Positions 17,249 to 26,677 are shown, numbered from the stretch's first letter. The stretch: DNA of 64,000 bases from Thermoleophilia bacterium (GCA_027493445.1 JAOSKU010000001.1:3859845-3923844); one strand, 5' to 3'. Notes: generated by a model from the sequence alone, not told the origin. Numbers and translations are program-made.

Positions 17249-18276
17249 AAGTAGGGATGTACTACAACAACAGCGATGTCCGGGTCGAGGACCAGGATGC
17301 CCCTGTTGTCGGTCGAGGGGATGTGCTGCTCGAGGTTCGAGCGAGCGGGATCTGCGGTTCCGATCTCATGGAGTGGTACCGGGTGGGTCGGGCGCCTCTG
17401 GTGCTGGGTCACGAGGTGGCCGGAGAGATCGTCGAGGTCGGTGAGGACGTCGCTCACCTACGCTCGGGCGACCGGGTCTTCGCCACGCACCACGTTCCCT
17501 GCGACGAGTGCCTTTACTGCCGCTCGGGCCATGGCACCGCCTGCCGGGTGTTCCAGGAGGAGAACAACTTCGCGCCTGGAGGATTCTCCCAGCTTCTGAG
17601 AGTCACCGGAAGGAGCGTCGAGACCGGGATCCTCGGACTGCCCGACGAGATGCCCTACGAGATAGGGACCTTCATCGAGCCCTTGGGCACCGTGGTGCGG
17701 GGCATGCGCACCCTCGGCTTGACACCCGGTGACAGCGTGATGATCTATGGCGGGGGCCTGGCCGGTCTTCTCTTCGTCAAGCTTGCCCGGCACCTGGGCG
17801 CGAGCGCCGTGATCGTCTCCGACGTCGACTCCTACCGTCTCGAGACCGCCAAGAAGGTGGGGGGCCAGCTTCACGGTCTCTGCCGGCGAGGACGTGCCGG
17901 CGTTCATCGCCAAGAACACTGGCCGGCTGGCCGATAAGGTCGTCGTCTGCACCGGGGCCGTCAGGGCGACGGAAGCGGCTCTGGGGAGCATCGATCGCGG
18001 GGGACGGTGCTGCTCTTCGCGGTGGGGAAGCCCGGAGAGACGATCCCGGTCGACTTCAATCCGTTCTGGCGCAACGACATCAGCATCAAGACCTCCTACG
18101 GGGCGGCTCCGGTGGACAACCGCGAGTCTTTGGAGCTGCTGCGACGCGGCTCTGTGCAGGTCGCCGATCTCATCACGCATCGGTACCCACTGGAAGATAT
18201 CGGGGAGGCGTTCAGGACGGCGGCGCAACCGGGCGGAGCGTTGAAGGTCATTATCGAGCCGAATCGGGGTCGCTGA
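17245..18276 (+). CDS. Zinc-dependent medium-chain dehydrogenase (threonine/sorbitol dehydrogenase-like), two frameshifts
   Basis: About 343 residues. Catalytic-zinc motifs are [11 protein letters not shown] and [15 protein letters not shown]; structural-zinc cysteines lie in [15 protein letters not shown]. The NAD-binding turn is [10 protein letters not shown]. One extra G in the G6 run at 17859-17864 and one missing G at 17999-18003 shift the frame out and back; correcting both gives [18 protein letters not shown] and [12 protein letters not shown]. The ATG overlaps the aldolase stop as ATGA, so translation is coupled. It likely oxidises a polyol or hydroxy substrate that feeds the aldolase. 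Confidence 0.88.
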
Positions 18277-18315
18277 GGAGTAAGCCCCTGCGCGGCGGCG
18301 CCGGTGTTTCGATCT

Positions 18316-19397
18316 TCAACGGCCTCCTGGGGACCATGGCCCCCGGCCTGAGGTCGCCCACGCCGACGTGGCCTCCTCGTCGACCATCAACACCGCCGCG
18401 CCCTCGATCCTTCCGGCGCGTAGCTCATCGAGGGCTTCGTTGGCCTCCTCCAGCGGGAAGGCCCGCACCCGGGTCCCGACCGGTATCTGTGGCGCCAGAC
18501 GCAGGAACTCGTGGCCGTCCTTCCGGGTGAGATTGGCTACCGAGCGCACCATCCGCTCCTCCCACAGGATCTGGTAGGGGAAGGACGGGATGTCGCTCAT
18601 GTGGATCCCACCGCAGACCACAACCCCGCCCTTGGCCACCTGCCGGAGTGCCTGGGGAACGAGGTCGCCCACCGGAGCCAAGATGATGGCCGCATCGAGG
18701 GGTTCGGGAGGCACGTCGAGAGAGCCCCCCGCCCAGTGGGCCCCCATACGGAGGGCGAAGCGCTGGCCTTCGTCGTCGCCCGGCCGGGTGAAGGCATAGG
18801 TGGTGCGTCCCTGGTGGCGGGCCACCTGCACCAGGATGTGGGCGGCCGCCCCGAAGCCGTAGATACCTAAGCGCCGGCCGTCGCCTGCCAGGCGCAGCGC
18901 GCGGTAGCCAATGAGACCGGCGCAGAGCAAAGGAGCCGCTTGCAGATCAGGGTAGCCTTCAGGGATGGGGAAGCAGTAGCGCGCGTCGGCCACCGCGTAT
19001 TCCGCGTAGCCGCCGCCGATGTCGTAGCCGGTGAAACGCGCCTGGTCGCACAGGTTCTCCCGGCCGCTGAGGCAATAAGGGCAGGTGCCGTCTGTCCACC
19101 CGAGCCAGGGCACGCCCACCCGCACCCCCGGCTCGACCCGCGGAGCGTCTGTCTCCGGCAGCGCATCAGTCGACTCGGATGCCTTCGGCCCTAGCTCCAC
19201 AACGGTGCCCACGATCTGGTGCCCGAGGATGAGGGGTAGCTTGGGCTCGGTCAGTTCGCCCTCGACGATGTGCAGGTCGGTGCGGCAGACGCCGCAGGAG
19301 TGTACCTTCAGCAGCACCTGGCCGGGGCCGGGTTCCGGTCGGGGACTTCGGCCAGTCGCAGCGGCCGTCCGGGAGAATCGAGGATCATGGCACGCAT
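18316..19397 (-). CDS. Zinc-dependent alcohol dehydrogenase, N-terminal frameshift
   Basis: A medium-chain dehydrogenase of about 360 residues. It starts MRAMILDSPGRPLRLAEVPD at an ATG (19395-19397) behind a near-perfect AAAGGAGGT site. One base is missing near 19333-19344; adding it joins EVPDREPGPGQVLLKV. Zinc motifs are SCGVCRTDLHIVEG, GHQIVGTVVELG and CPYCLSGRENLC. The cofactor turn is GIYGFGAAAHIL. It resembles the AdhP/zinc-binding alcohol dehydrogenase group. It faces the other dehydrogenase convergently and shares no operon with it. Substrate unknown. Confidence 0.88.
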
Positions 19398-19475
19398 GCG
19401 CTTGACCTCCTTTGAAGAAATCGGGAGATGGTTTCCCGAGTGGAACCGTACCCAGGCGTGCCGACGCGCAGCTGC

Positions 19476-19943
19476 CTACCGGCCGCAGCGGCACACCCGC
19501 ATGTAGTCGGCCGCCAGCTGCCCCCGCGCGAAGAGGTCGAGGGCTTCTTCGATCGAATCCAGCGCGCACGGATAGACGTCGACCCCAAGGAATTCGAGGT
19601 CGCGCAGGAGTCCCAACCCCAGATTGCGGCAGATCACGGCATCGACGCCGGTCAGGACCCGGATGGCGCTCTCGTGATGAACCGACCCGCGTTCGGAGTG
19701 GCCGCCGCAGCCCCCTCCGGGGCCGACTCCCTTAGGACGTTCAGGGTGTCGACGCCCGACGAGCGTGGTCCTGCCCGGGGCGCTTGGCACGGGCTCGACC
19801 GCTCTCCCGTGTCGGCGGCGGCGGCTCGGAGAAGGCACGCTGGTGGGCGCCGGCCATATCACATCATAGAGGTCGAAAGCGGTGGCCTTGCTCAGGTGCG
19901 GTGCGATCGTGTGGCCATCGTCGGTGGGGAGTGCAATCAACAT
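19476..19943 (-). CDS. NifX/NifB-type dinitrogenase Fe-Mo cofactor-binding domain protein
   Basis: A protein of about 155 residues. The first part, MLIALPTDDGHTIAPHLSKA, and the last, LTGVDAVICRNLG then LLRDLEFLGVDVYPC and ALDSIEEALDLFARGQL, match the NifX-like fold that binds metal clusters. The middle third is Arg/Pro-rich and does not match, so it is either a variable loop or carries two compensating indels like other genes nearby. The ATG at 19941-19943 is chosen because the domain starts there; no strong ribosome site is seen. Stand-alone members are often linked to metal-cluster handling rather than nitrogen fixation. Confidence 0.7.
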   Translation of the reverse strand: MLIALPTDDGHTIAPHLSKATAFDLYDVIWPAPTSVPSPSRRRRHGRAVEPVPSAPGRTTLVGRRHPERPKGVGPGGGCGGHSERGSVHHESAIRVLTGVDAVICRNLGLGLLRDLEFLGVDVYPCALDSIEEALDLFARGQLAADYMRVCRCGR

Positions 19944-20133
19944 ACCGCCCAGGGTATACCACCCTGGCATGCGATGGAAGGGGAATCTGCCTCAGCAAGA
20001 CCGGCCCTTCCTCCTGGGCCGCCGGGTCGGGGGTGGGTGGCCGCCACCGCGATTGGGCGTTGGCCCACCGGGTGCCGCGTCCGGCGGTCGACCGACGTGC
20101 GCCGCCCGGACAGCGCGGCGAAGCTTTTGGAAG

Positions 20134-20207
20134 TGCGCCCGACAGGATTCGAACCTGTGGCCTTCGGTTTCGTAGACCGACGCTCTATCCAACTGAGCTA
20201 CGGGCGC
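20134..20207 (-). tRNA. tRNA-Arg (ACG)
   Basis: A 74-base tRNA on the minus strand. The acceptor stem pairs GCGCCCG with CGGGCGC, the D arm is GCTCAGTTGGATAGAGC, the anticodon loop CTACGAA gives ACG, and the T arm is ACAGGTTCGAATCCTGT. ACG reads CGN arginine codons after A34 deamination. CCA is not encoded. A second tRNA lies just to its right. Confidence 0.96.
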
Positions 20208-20210
20208 AAC

Positions 20211-20305
20211 TGGCGGAGAAGGAGGGATTCGAACCCTCGGTAGGAGCATTCACTCCTACACTCGCTTAGCAGGCGAGCGCCTTCAGCCGGCTCGGCCACT
20301 TCTCC
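20211..20305 (-). tRNA. tRNA-Ser (GCT)
   Basis: A class II tRNA of 92 bases plus an encoded CCA (20211-20213). The acceptor stem is GGAGAAG/CTTCTCC. The anticodon stem-loop CTCGCCTGCTAAGCGAG gives anticodon GCT, and the long variable arm GTAGGAGTGAATGCTCCTAC is typical of serine tRNAs. It is encoded three bases from tRNA-Arg, probably in the same transcript. Confidence 0.96.
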
Positions 20306-20478
20306 ACGCCTCCGCGGGGCGGCGTCCCTTTGCCGGGGTGCGCGGCCCTCACGTGGGCGCTTCATTGTAACAAAGGGCTGGGGTGGCTGCCACTTCTGCG
20401 GTCTCTCGTGAGCGGGCGAAGTGGGGCGTGAAACTGGATGGCCGGCCAGGGTTCCGGCGTGGTAGCGTCCTGCCTTGA

Positions 20479-21372
20479 ATGGGCGATCGTGCCACAGGAG
20501 TGAAGGGCGAGAGCCTGGGTGTGCGTACCCTGCTCGCCTTGGCCGTCACCCTGGTGTTCTGGGCCTCGGCGTTCGCCGGCATCCGGGCCGGGCTGGAAGC
20601 GTACACGCCGGGATCGCTCGCCCTTCTCCGCTTCCTGGTGGCGTCGGCCGTGATGGTCGGCTACGCCACGGCCACGCGGATGCCTTTGCCGGCGCTGAAG
20701 GATGTTCCCCTGCTGTTCCTAGTTGGCTGCCTCGGCGTCTCCATCTACCACACGGCCCTCAACTACGGGGAGGTCACGGTCAGTGCTGGGGCGGCCAGCC
20801 TGTTCATCGCTTCGGGTCCCGTGTTCACGGCGCTCCTGGCCACCACCTTCCTGGGCGAGCGGCTGCGATCGTGGGGCTGGATCGGCATCGGTGTCAGCTT
20901 CAGTGGCGTGGCTCTGGTGGCCATGGGGGAGGGCGGGGGTTTCGGGTTCGATCCCCGGGCGCTGCTGGTGCTGCTCTCGGCCGTGTCCGCCAGCTTCTAC
21001 TTCGTCGCGCAGAAGCCGCTGCTGGCCAAGTACGGCCCCCTGCCGGTGGCCGCCTACGCCATCTGGGGCGGGACGGCGACCCTGCTGGTGTTCTCCCGCG
21101 GCTTCGTGGGAACCGTGGTCGAGGCTCCCCTCGACGCCACCCTGGCCGTGGTCTACCTGGGCGTCTTTCCCGGCGCTGTGGCCTACGTCACCTGGACGTA
21201 CGCCCTCTCGCGCGCCCCGGCCTCGGTGGTGGCCAGCTTCCTGAACGTCCTGCCCGTGCTCGCCATCTTCATCGCCTGGGTGTGGAGGAGCGAGGTGCCT
21301 CACCTCTTCTCTCTCGCCGGCGGAGTGCTGGCTCTGGCGGGGGTCATGCTGGTGAACGCCCGGGGCAGATGA
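20479..21372 (+). CDS. EamA/DMT-family transporter
   Basis: A 297-residue membrane protein with about ten hydrophobic segments arranged as two EamA repeats. The first starts TLVFWASAFAGIRAGLE, and the second ends AYVTWTYALSRAPAS with LNVLPVLAIFIAWV. Members export amino acids or other metabolites. The ATG at 20479 has no clear ribosome site; in-frame GTG codons at 20500 and 20521 are alternatives, the former after AGGAG. It stands alone between the tRNAs and a convergent SDR gene. Confidence 0.88.
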   Translation: MGDRATGVKGESLGVRTLLALAVTLVFWASAFAGIRAGLEAYTPGSLALLRFLVASAVMVGYATATRMPLPALKDVPLLFLVGCLGVSIYHTALNYGEVTVSAGAASLFIASGPVFTALLATTFLGERLRSWGWIGIGVSFSGVALVAMGEGGGFGFDPRALLVLLSAVSASFYFVAQKPLLAKYGPLPVAAYAIWGGTATLLVFSRGFVGTVVEAPLDATLAVVYLGVFPGAVAYVTWTYALSRAPASVVASFLNVLPVLAIFIAWVWRSEVPHLFSLAGGVLALAGVMLVNARGR

Positions 21373-21438
21373 TCCTCAGTGATACTCACAGGCAGATGCC
21401 CCCGCGCGGACAGTGAGCCCCCATGATCGCCGGACCCC

Positions 21439-22155
21439 TCAGCTTCTGCCGTACACCGGTATCAACGCCCCGGAGACCACCGCCGCCGCCGGCGAGGCCA
21501 GGAAAAGCAGCACCTGAGCTACCTCCTCCGGCTTAGGCCAGGCCGTGGGATCGGCATTCGGCTGCAAAGCCCGGTTGCGGGGCGTGTCGATGTTACGGGG
21601 CATGATGGCGTTCACCCGTATCCCTCGGGGCTTGAGGTCCAGCGCCAGGCTGCGGGTCAGCGTGTGCACTCCCCCTTTTGCCACCGCATAAGCCAGCTGG
21701 CCGCCTTTGCCCTCCACCGGCTCGGCGTTGCCGGCGTTGATGATGACCCCGCCATCGGGCATGTGGGGGACGGCTTCGCGGATCACGTAGAAAGGGGCGA
21801 AGAGGTTCGTCTCGAGCTGGTCGAGCCAGCGTTCGTCGGTGGTCGAGGTCACCTTGCCCGGGGCCCAGCTGCCCACCAGGTTGAGCAGCACGTCGATGCG
21901 GCCGAAGCACTCGATGGTACGAATCACCAGGCTGCGGGCCTGCTCGGGATCGCGCAGGTCGGCGGCGTGGAGCAGGCACTGGGAGTCGGGGATGCCCATG
22001 GAAGCGGCCAGGTCCTCCAGGCGGTCGTGGGCTCGGGCCACCAGGACCAGATTAGCGCCGGCTTCCCGGAGCAGGGGGGAGGCCACGCTGCCCACCCCAC
22101 CCGTGGCGCCGGCAACGAGCACGACCTTTCCTGTCAGATCGACCTGCGCCCTCAT
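21439..22155 (-). CDS. SDR-family oxidoreductase
   Basis: A 238-residue short-chain dehydrogenase. The cofactor site is GATGGVGSVA near residue 16, NLVGSWAP replaces the usual NNAG, and the catalytic pair lies in YAVAKGG (Tyr-x3-Lys). The C-terminal PRNIDTPRNR resembles the substrate loop. The NLVG substitution is seen in some SDR branches. ATG at 22153-22155. The gene is intact and alone; its substrate is unknown. Confidence 0.88.
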   Translation of the reverse strand: MRAQVDLTGKVVLVAGATGGVGSVASPLLREAGANLVLVARAHDRLEDLAASMGIPDSQCLLHAADLRDPEQARSLVIRTIECFGRIDVLLNLVGSWAPGKVTSTTDERWLDQLETNLFAPFYVIREAVPHMPDGGVIINAGNAEPVEGKGGQLAYAVAKGGVHTLTRSLALDLKPRGIRVNAIMPRNIDTPRNRALQPNADPTAWPKPEEVAQVLLFLASPAAAVVSGALIPVYGRS

Positions 22156-22362
22156 CCTCAGCCTCCGTTCCCTCGTCGGGTTCCTCGGGAGCCCCCGTAC
22201 GGTCCCGCCCCCGCGAACACCGCCTACTTCCGTTGAGAATGTTCACCGACAAGGAAAGGTGCAAACGTCGCGCGTCGCGAGCCGAGAGGCGTTATGCTAG
22301 GTGCTCGAGCCTTCTGGGAGGGGCACAGCTGCACCTTCCGCTCCCTCGGGGAGGAGCGACCC

Positions 22363-24363
22363 TTGGAACCAGCCGCCGCCACCGCTCGACGGACCGTCAG
22401 CCGGCTGCTGCTGCCCGCCCTGACGATCGCCTTTGGACTGCAGCTCCTGCGTGTGCTGCTGCCTCTCATGGTGTACGTGCTGCGCGAGCGGATCGGCTGG
22501 AGCGCCCCGCTCCTGGGGGAGCTGGCTCTGGCTCTCTTCGCCACCTCTTTCCTGGCGGCTCTGGCGAGGCTGCTGCTCGGCCGGCGCTGGTTCCTGGTGG
22601 TCTCAGTGGGCGGGGTGGGCCTTGTCCGCCTGGCCGTACAGGTGTGGGACTGGGATCCTGTGGGCGACCTCGTCCTGGCCGTGCTGGGCACGGTGCTCCT
22701 GGGGTGGAGCTTGCCGGCGCTGCTGGCTTCGGCGCGTGCGGCGGGAAGGCGGACGGTCGAAGGGCTGGGTCTGAGCCTGCTGCTAGGCGTGACTCTCGAC
22801 GCCGCCCTGCATGGGGCGCTCTCCACATACGATCTGGCTTGGCGGAGCGGCGTCTGGCCTCTCGTGGCCGCGGTCGTGCTGGCGGCCGTGCACTGGGTGG
22901 CACTGGGCTCTGTCATGCGAGAGTCGGAGAGGACTGCCGCGGGTCCAAGTCACGAGGGCGTTGATCTGCCCGGACTTCCGGCGCTTGGCCTGCTGGCGTT
23001 GGGACCCTGGCTTGCTCTCGAGCTGCTGGTGCTGGAGAACGGGGCCCGGCTGGCCACCTTCACCGGGTGGCCGGCGGCCTACGCGGGGACCTGGGTCACC
23101 TTTGGGGCGGCGGCGGCCGTGGCCGCCGCCGCCCTCGTCCCGCGCCGGCTGGTGGCCGGCGGGGCCGGTGTGGCCCTGGTTGCCGGCCTGGTCCTGACCG
23201 TGACGCTCCTGCCGGGCGATCCGCAAGGCTGGCCGGCCGCCCTGCTCGTCCTGGCCGGGCACGCGGCGCTGGGCGTGCTGTTCGCGGTCCTGTTTCAGGG
23301 CCTGGCGGGTGGGGTGGGCCGGCCCGGCTTGTGGCGCACCTCGGTGGGCTTTGGCGGCGGCATGGTGCTGTTCGTGCTGCTGCTCTTCCTGACTTACGCC
23401 GGCTACGACATCGCCCTGCCCTTTGCGCCCGAGGTGCTGCCGCCCGTGGCCGCCGTGCTCATCGCTGTGGCCGTGCTGCCGGCCGCGCGGGTCACGGGTG
23501 CGCGGGTCACGGGTGCGCGGGCGCTTCGAGTGGCGGCGCCTCCCGGAGTGCGGGGAGCTGTGATCGTGGCCTTCGCCGCCGTGGGCCCCGCTCTGCTGGT
23601 GGGCCTCGTGCAGCAGGTGCCCTCTCTCCGGCCTGCTCTGGAGACCGGCGGGGTGCGCGTCATGACCTACAACATCCACAACGGTTTCGGGGCTAGCGGG
23701 GACCTGGACCTGGAAGCGCTGGCCCGCACCATCGAGGGCCAGGGGGCCGACGTGGTGGCTCTGCAGGAGGTGGTCCGCGGGTGGGTGATCGACAGCTCGG
23801 CGGATGAGCTCGACTGGCTGAGCCGGCGGCTGGACATGCAGGCCGTCTTCGGCCCCACCGCCGGACCGTTCTGGGGGAACGCCGTGCTCAGCCGTCTCCC
23901 TATAATCGACGCGGCGAGCCTCCCTTTGCCGACACAAGACCTGCTGCTGCAGCGGGGTCTGCTTCTGGTGAGCCTGAACTCGGGGGACGGCCGGGAGCTC
24001 CAGGTCATCGCCACCCACTATCACCATGTCGACGATGGCACCGCCGTGCGGGTGGAGGAGTCCGCGGCCCTTCTGCGAGCCTGGCAAGGGGCCGAGCGCT
24101 CTGTGGTCATGGGCGATCTCAACGCCCGTCCGGGAGATCCCGAGATCGAGATGCTGCGGGAGGCGGGGTTGGTCGAAGTCTTGGCCGCGTCCGGAGTGTC
24201 CCCCGGATACACCTATTCCTCCGATCGCCCGTATGAGCGCATCGACTACATCTGGGTCTCGCCCGATCTGGCCGGAAGCGGTGGTGCGGGTCTCTCCGAT
24301 GCCCAGATTACTGAGGGCCGGGCCTCCGACCACCTTGGCGTGGCTGCCACCATCACGCCCTAG
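22363..24363 (+). CDS. Polytopic membrane protein fused to an endonuclease/exonuclease/phosphatase domain
   Basis: About 666 residues. The first 430 form many hydrophobic segments, and the last 240 an EEP-family hydrolase facing either side of the membrane. EEP motifs are VMTYNIHNGFG, VALQEV, VMGDLNARPGDPE, YERIDYIWVS and SDHLG, so metal-dependent phosphodiesterase chemistry is expected. Relatives cleave sphingomyelin, inositol phosphates or DNA, and the substrate here is not evident. The open frame begins at 22294, but a TTG at 22363 follows GGGGAGGAG and is preferred. The gene is monocistronic. Confidence 0.8.
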   Translation: MEPAAATARRTVSRLLLPALTIAFGLQLLRVLLPLMVYVLRERIGWSAPLLGELALALFATSFLAALARLLLGRRWFLVVSVGGVGLVRLAVQVWDWDPVGDLVLAVLGTVLLGWSLPALLASARAAGRRTVEGLGLSLLLGVTLDAALHGALSTYDLAWRSGVWPLVAAVVLAAVHWVALGSVMRESERTAAGPSHEGVDLPGLPALGLLALGPWLALELLVLENGARLATFTGWPAAYAGTWVTFGAAAAVAAAALVPRRLVAGGAGVALVAGLVLTVTLLPGDPQGWPAALLVLAGHAALGVLFAVLFQGLAGGVGRPGLWRTSVGFGGGMVLFVLLLFLTYAGYDIALPFAPEVLPPVAAVLIAVAVLPAARVTGARVTGARALRVAAPPGVRGAVIVAFAAVGPALLVGLVQQVPSLRPALETGGVRVMTYNIHNGFGASGDLDLEALARTIEGQGADVVALQEVVRGWVIDSSADELDWLSRRLDMQAVFGPTAGPFWGNAVLSRLPIIDAASLPLPTQDLLLQRGLLLVSLNSGDGRELQVIATHYHHVDDGTAVRVEESAALLRAWQGAERSVVMGDLNARPGDPEIEMLREAGLVEVLAASGVSPGYTYSSDRPYERIDYIWVSPDLAGSGGAGLSDAQITEGRASDHLGVAATITP

Positions 24364-24548
24364 TCGAGCGGGGCGCGAGCCGACCGTGGCCTCGTGATCG
24401 TGGCCTCGTGTGCCGCGGGTCGTGACAAAGCCGCGCCCGCGCGGGCCTCGGTCGGCCGCGAATTTGCGGGCGCCGGCTCCCCTCCTGGTGTATACTCTCG
24501 TCCTGAAGTATGCGTACGACCGCGGGAGAGTCCGCCGGTCGCACCGCG

Positions 24549-24635
24549 TTGCTAGGGGAGCGCTTGGCGCTGAGAGTGTGGCTCGACCACTGACCCTGCG
24601 AACCTGATCTGGGTAATGCCAGCGAAGGGAAGCAA
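24549..24635 (+). promoter_or_regulatory. TPP (THI-box) riboswitch
   Basis: The conserved thiamine pyrophosphate aptamer is clear: GCGCTGAGAGTG in the J3-2/P3 region, GACCCTGCGAACCTGATCTGG, then GTAATGCCAGCGAAGGGAAGC. A terminal P1 stem can pair TTGCT (24549-24553) with AGCAA (24631-24635). It lies about 110 bases before thiN and should control the whole thiN-thiB-thiP-thiQ set by TPP level. A possible -10 TATACT sits at 24491-24496. Confidence 0.95.
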
Positions 24636-24652
24636 TGGTGATCTCGTATGCC

Positions 24653-24688
24653 AAGGGCGCCGCGGCTGTTTGGGCGCCCTTTCTCGTC
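24653..24688 (+). terminator. Intrinsic terminator hairpin of the TPP riboswitch
   Basis: AAGGGCGCC (24653-24661) can pair with GGCGCCCTT (24673-24681), a 9-bp GC-rich stem followed by a short T-rich stretch TTTCTCG. It sits 18 bases after the aptamer and before the thiN ribosome site. This is the usual expression platform for transcription attenuation when TPP is bound. No obvious antiterminator was traced. Confidence 0.7.
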
Positions 24689-24742
24689 TCGGTGACAGCC
24701 TCCCGCCGCCGGTAGTGTCGGAGTGGAAGGGGAGGTGCCGCC

Positions 24743-25393
24743 ATGTTCGCGGTGATCGTCGCCGGGGCCGAGCTCAGCGGGCCTCTCGACCGGGAGCTGC
24801 TGAGCTCCGCCGATCTGCTCATCGCGGCCGACAGCGGGGCCGATGCCCTCTCGGCCCTTTCGCTGACGCCCCACGTACTCATCGGCGACCTCGACTCCAT
24901 CGCCCCCCTCACCCGCGACGCGTTGAGGGAGGCAGGCGTGGAGCTGATCGAGCTCCAGGTGTCCAAGGACGAGACCGACACCGAGATGGCCCTGCGCCTG
25001 GCGGTCGAGCGGGGAGCCGGTCGGATCACGGTGCTCGGCGGTCTGGGAGGGCCCCGCCTGGATCATCTTCTGGGGTTGATCCTCCTCCTCACCGCCTCCT
25101 GGCTCGACGGCGTGGACGTGCGCCTGGCTGACGACCGGCACGAGGTGTTTTCGGCTCGTGGCGAGGCCCTCGTCGTGGGACGGCCGGGCGACCTCGTCTC
25201 CCTGCTGCCCTTGACTCCCCGGGTCGAGGGCGTGCGCACCGAGGGCCTGGCCTATCCCCTGCATGGGGAGACGCTCTTCCAGGGGGCTACTCGGGGGGTG
25301 AGCAACGAGCTGCTGGGCGAGCGGGCTCGGGTGATTCACGATGAGGGGCGGCTGCTGATCATGCGCTATCGAAAGGACGGGAAGGGACGATGA
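24743..25393 (+). CDS. thiN: Thiamine pyrophosphokinase
   Basis: A 216-residue cytoplasmic kinase that makes TPP from thiamine and ATP. Motifs are AADSGADAL, IGDLDSI, SKDETDTEMAL and GPRLDHLLGLI, matching bacterial ThiN/TPK. The ATG follows AGGGGAGGTG. The gene is the first behind the TPP riboswitch, and its stop overlaps the next reading frame as ATGA. With the downstream ThiBPQ importer it forms a salvage unit: take up thiamine, then activate it. Confidence 0.93.
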   Translation: MFAVIVAGAELSGPLDRELLSSADLLIAADSGADALSALSLTPHVLIGDLDSIAPLTRDALREAGVELIELQVSKDETDTEMALRLAVERGAGRITVLGGLGGPRLDHLLGLILLLTASWLDGVDVRLADDRHEVFSARGEALVVGRPGDLVSLLPLTPRVEGVRTEGLAYPLHGETLFQGATRGVSNELLGERARVIHDEGRLLIMRYRKDGKGR

Positions 25394-25503
25394 GACTGGA
25401 CGATTGCAGATCTTCAACCGCGGCGGGCGGGCGGATGCGACTCGCGACCGCACGGCGGGCTGCGGCGGGCGGGCGGCCACGACCCGCAGCCGGAGGGCCG
25501 GCC

Positions 25504-26613
25504 GTGTCCGAGGGGCGGCGGGTGAGGCCCGGTATCGTGCTCCTGCTCCTTTCCGGTGTGCTGCTTGGGCTCCTCTTCCTGGCCGGATGCGGCGGAGGGG
25601 AGGAGAGCACCACCACCTCGGCTCCAGCCGAGCCCAAGCCGCAGGAGCTCGTGCTCATGACCCACGACTCCTTCGCCGTGTCGGAGGGAGTGCTCGAGGA
25701 CTTCACGGCCGAAACAGGCATCAACGTGCGCGTGCTCCAGGCGGGTGACGCAGGCACCATGCTCAACCAGGCCATCCTGACCAAGGATAATCCCCTGGCC
25801 GACGTGCTCTACGGGGTGGACAACACCTTCCTCTCCCGGGCTCTCGCGGAGAACCTCTTCATGCCTCACACCTCCCCGCTGATGGACACGGTTCCGGTGG
25901 AGCTGCAGCTCGACCCCGAGTATCGGGTCACGCCCATCGACTACGGCGACGTCTGCCTCAACTATGACAAGGAGGCCTTCGGCGCCTCCGGACCGCCCGT
26001 GCCGGAATCGTTGCGGGACCTCACGACGCCTGCCTACAAGAACATGCTGGTGGTCGAGGATCCCTCCACCTCCTCGCCCGGCCTGGCCTTCCTGCTGGCC
26101 ACCATCGCCGAGTTCGGTGAGGCCGGCGACTATACCTGGCAGGACTTCTGGCGCGACCTGAATGCGAACGGCGTGCTGGTGGTCTCGGGGTGGGAGGAGG
26201 CGTACTACTCCGATTTCTCCGGCGGCTCGGGCGCCGGTGATCGGCCCCTGGTGGTTTCGTACGCCTCGTCGCCGCCGGCCGAGGTGATCTTCTCCGAGAC
26301 GCCCTTGACCGAGGCCCCCACCGGAGTCATTACCCAAGGCGCCTTCCGGCAGATCGAGTTCGCCGGTATCCTGGCCGGGACCGAGTATCCCACCTGGGCC
26401 GGCAGGCTGCTCGACTTTCTGCTCTCGACCCGCTTCCAGGAGGACATGCCCCTGAACATGTTCGTCTTCCCGGCGAATTCCCAGGCCAAGCTGCCCGAGG
26501 CCTTCGTGAAGTACACCACGGTGCCCGAGAGTCCTCTCACCCTCGACCCGCAGGCCATCGACGCGAACCGCGAGCGCTGGATCGAGGAGTGGGCACGCAT
26601 CGTCCTCGGATGA
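25504..26613 (+). CDS. thiB: Thiamine ABC transporter substrate-binding lipoprotein
   Basis: About 369 residues resembling ThiB. After a hydrophobic leader ending in the lipobox FLAGC come a Thr/Ser linker and the family-typical MTHDSFAVSEGVLEDF, VYGVDN-like LYGVDNTFLSRAL, and YGDVCLNYDKEAF. The open frame begins at an ATG at 25390 overlapping the thiN stop. That would put 48 residues before the lipobox, whereas the GTG at 25504 after GGAGGG gives a normal leader, so it is preferred with moderate certainty. The TPP riboswitch and thiN context supports thiamine or TPP binding. Confidence 0.88.
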   Translation: MSEGRRVRPGIVLLLLSGVLLGLLFLAGCGGGEESTTTSAPAEPKPQELVLMTHDSFAVSEGVLEDFTAETGINVRVLQAGDAGTMLNQAILTKDNPLADVLYGVDNTFLSRALAENLFMPHTSPLMDTVPVELQLDPEYRVTPIDYGDVCLNYDKEAFGASGPPVPESLRDLTTPAYKNMLVVEDPSTSSPGLAFLLATIAEFGEAGDYTWQDFWRDLNANGVLVVSGWEEAYYSDFSGGSGAGDRPLVVSYASSPPAEVIFSETPLTEAPTGVITQGAFRQIEFAGILAGTEYPTWAGRLLDFLLSTRFQEDMPLNMFVFPANSQAKLPEAFVKYTTVPESPLTLDPQAIDANRERWIEEWARIVLG

Positions 26614-26677
26614 GCGGAGGCCGGACCGAGCGGCGGGGAGCCCGGGGCTCCCCCGCCGGCTCGGCCGCGCCGCCCTG

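Noticed and set aside
19992..20249. Open frame with QLDRASVYETEGHRFESC-like peptide
   Set aside because: This is the familiar translation of tRNA sequence, here tRNA-Arg.
23485..23525. Tandem GCGGGTCACGGGTGC repeat
   Set aside because: A two-and-a-half-unit in-frame duplication (VTGARVTGAR) inside the membrane/EEP gene; no independent feature.
22783..25029. 748-codon open frame on the minus strand
   Set aside because: It runs antisense through the EEP fusion, the riboswitch and thiN, is His/Gln/Arg-rich and shows no domain; a product of high GC.
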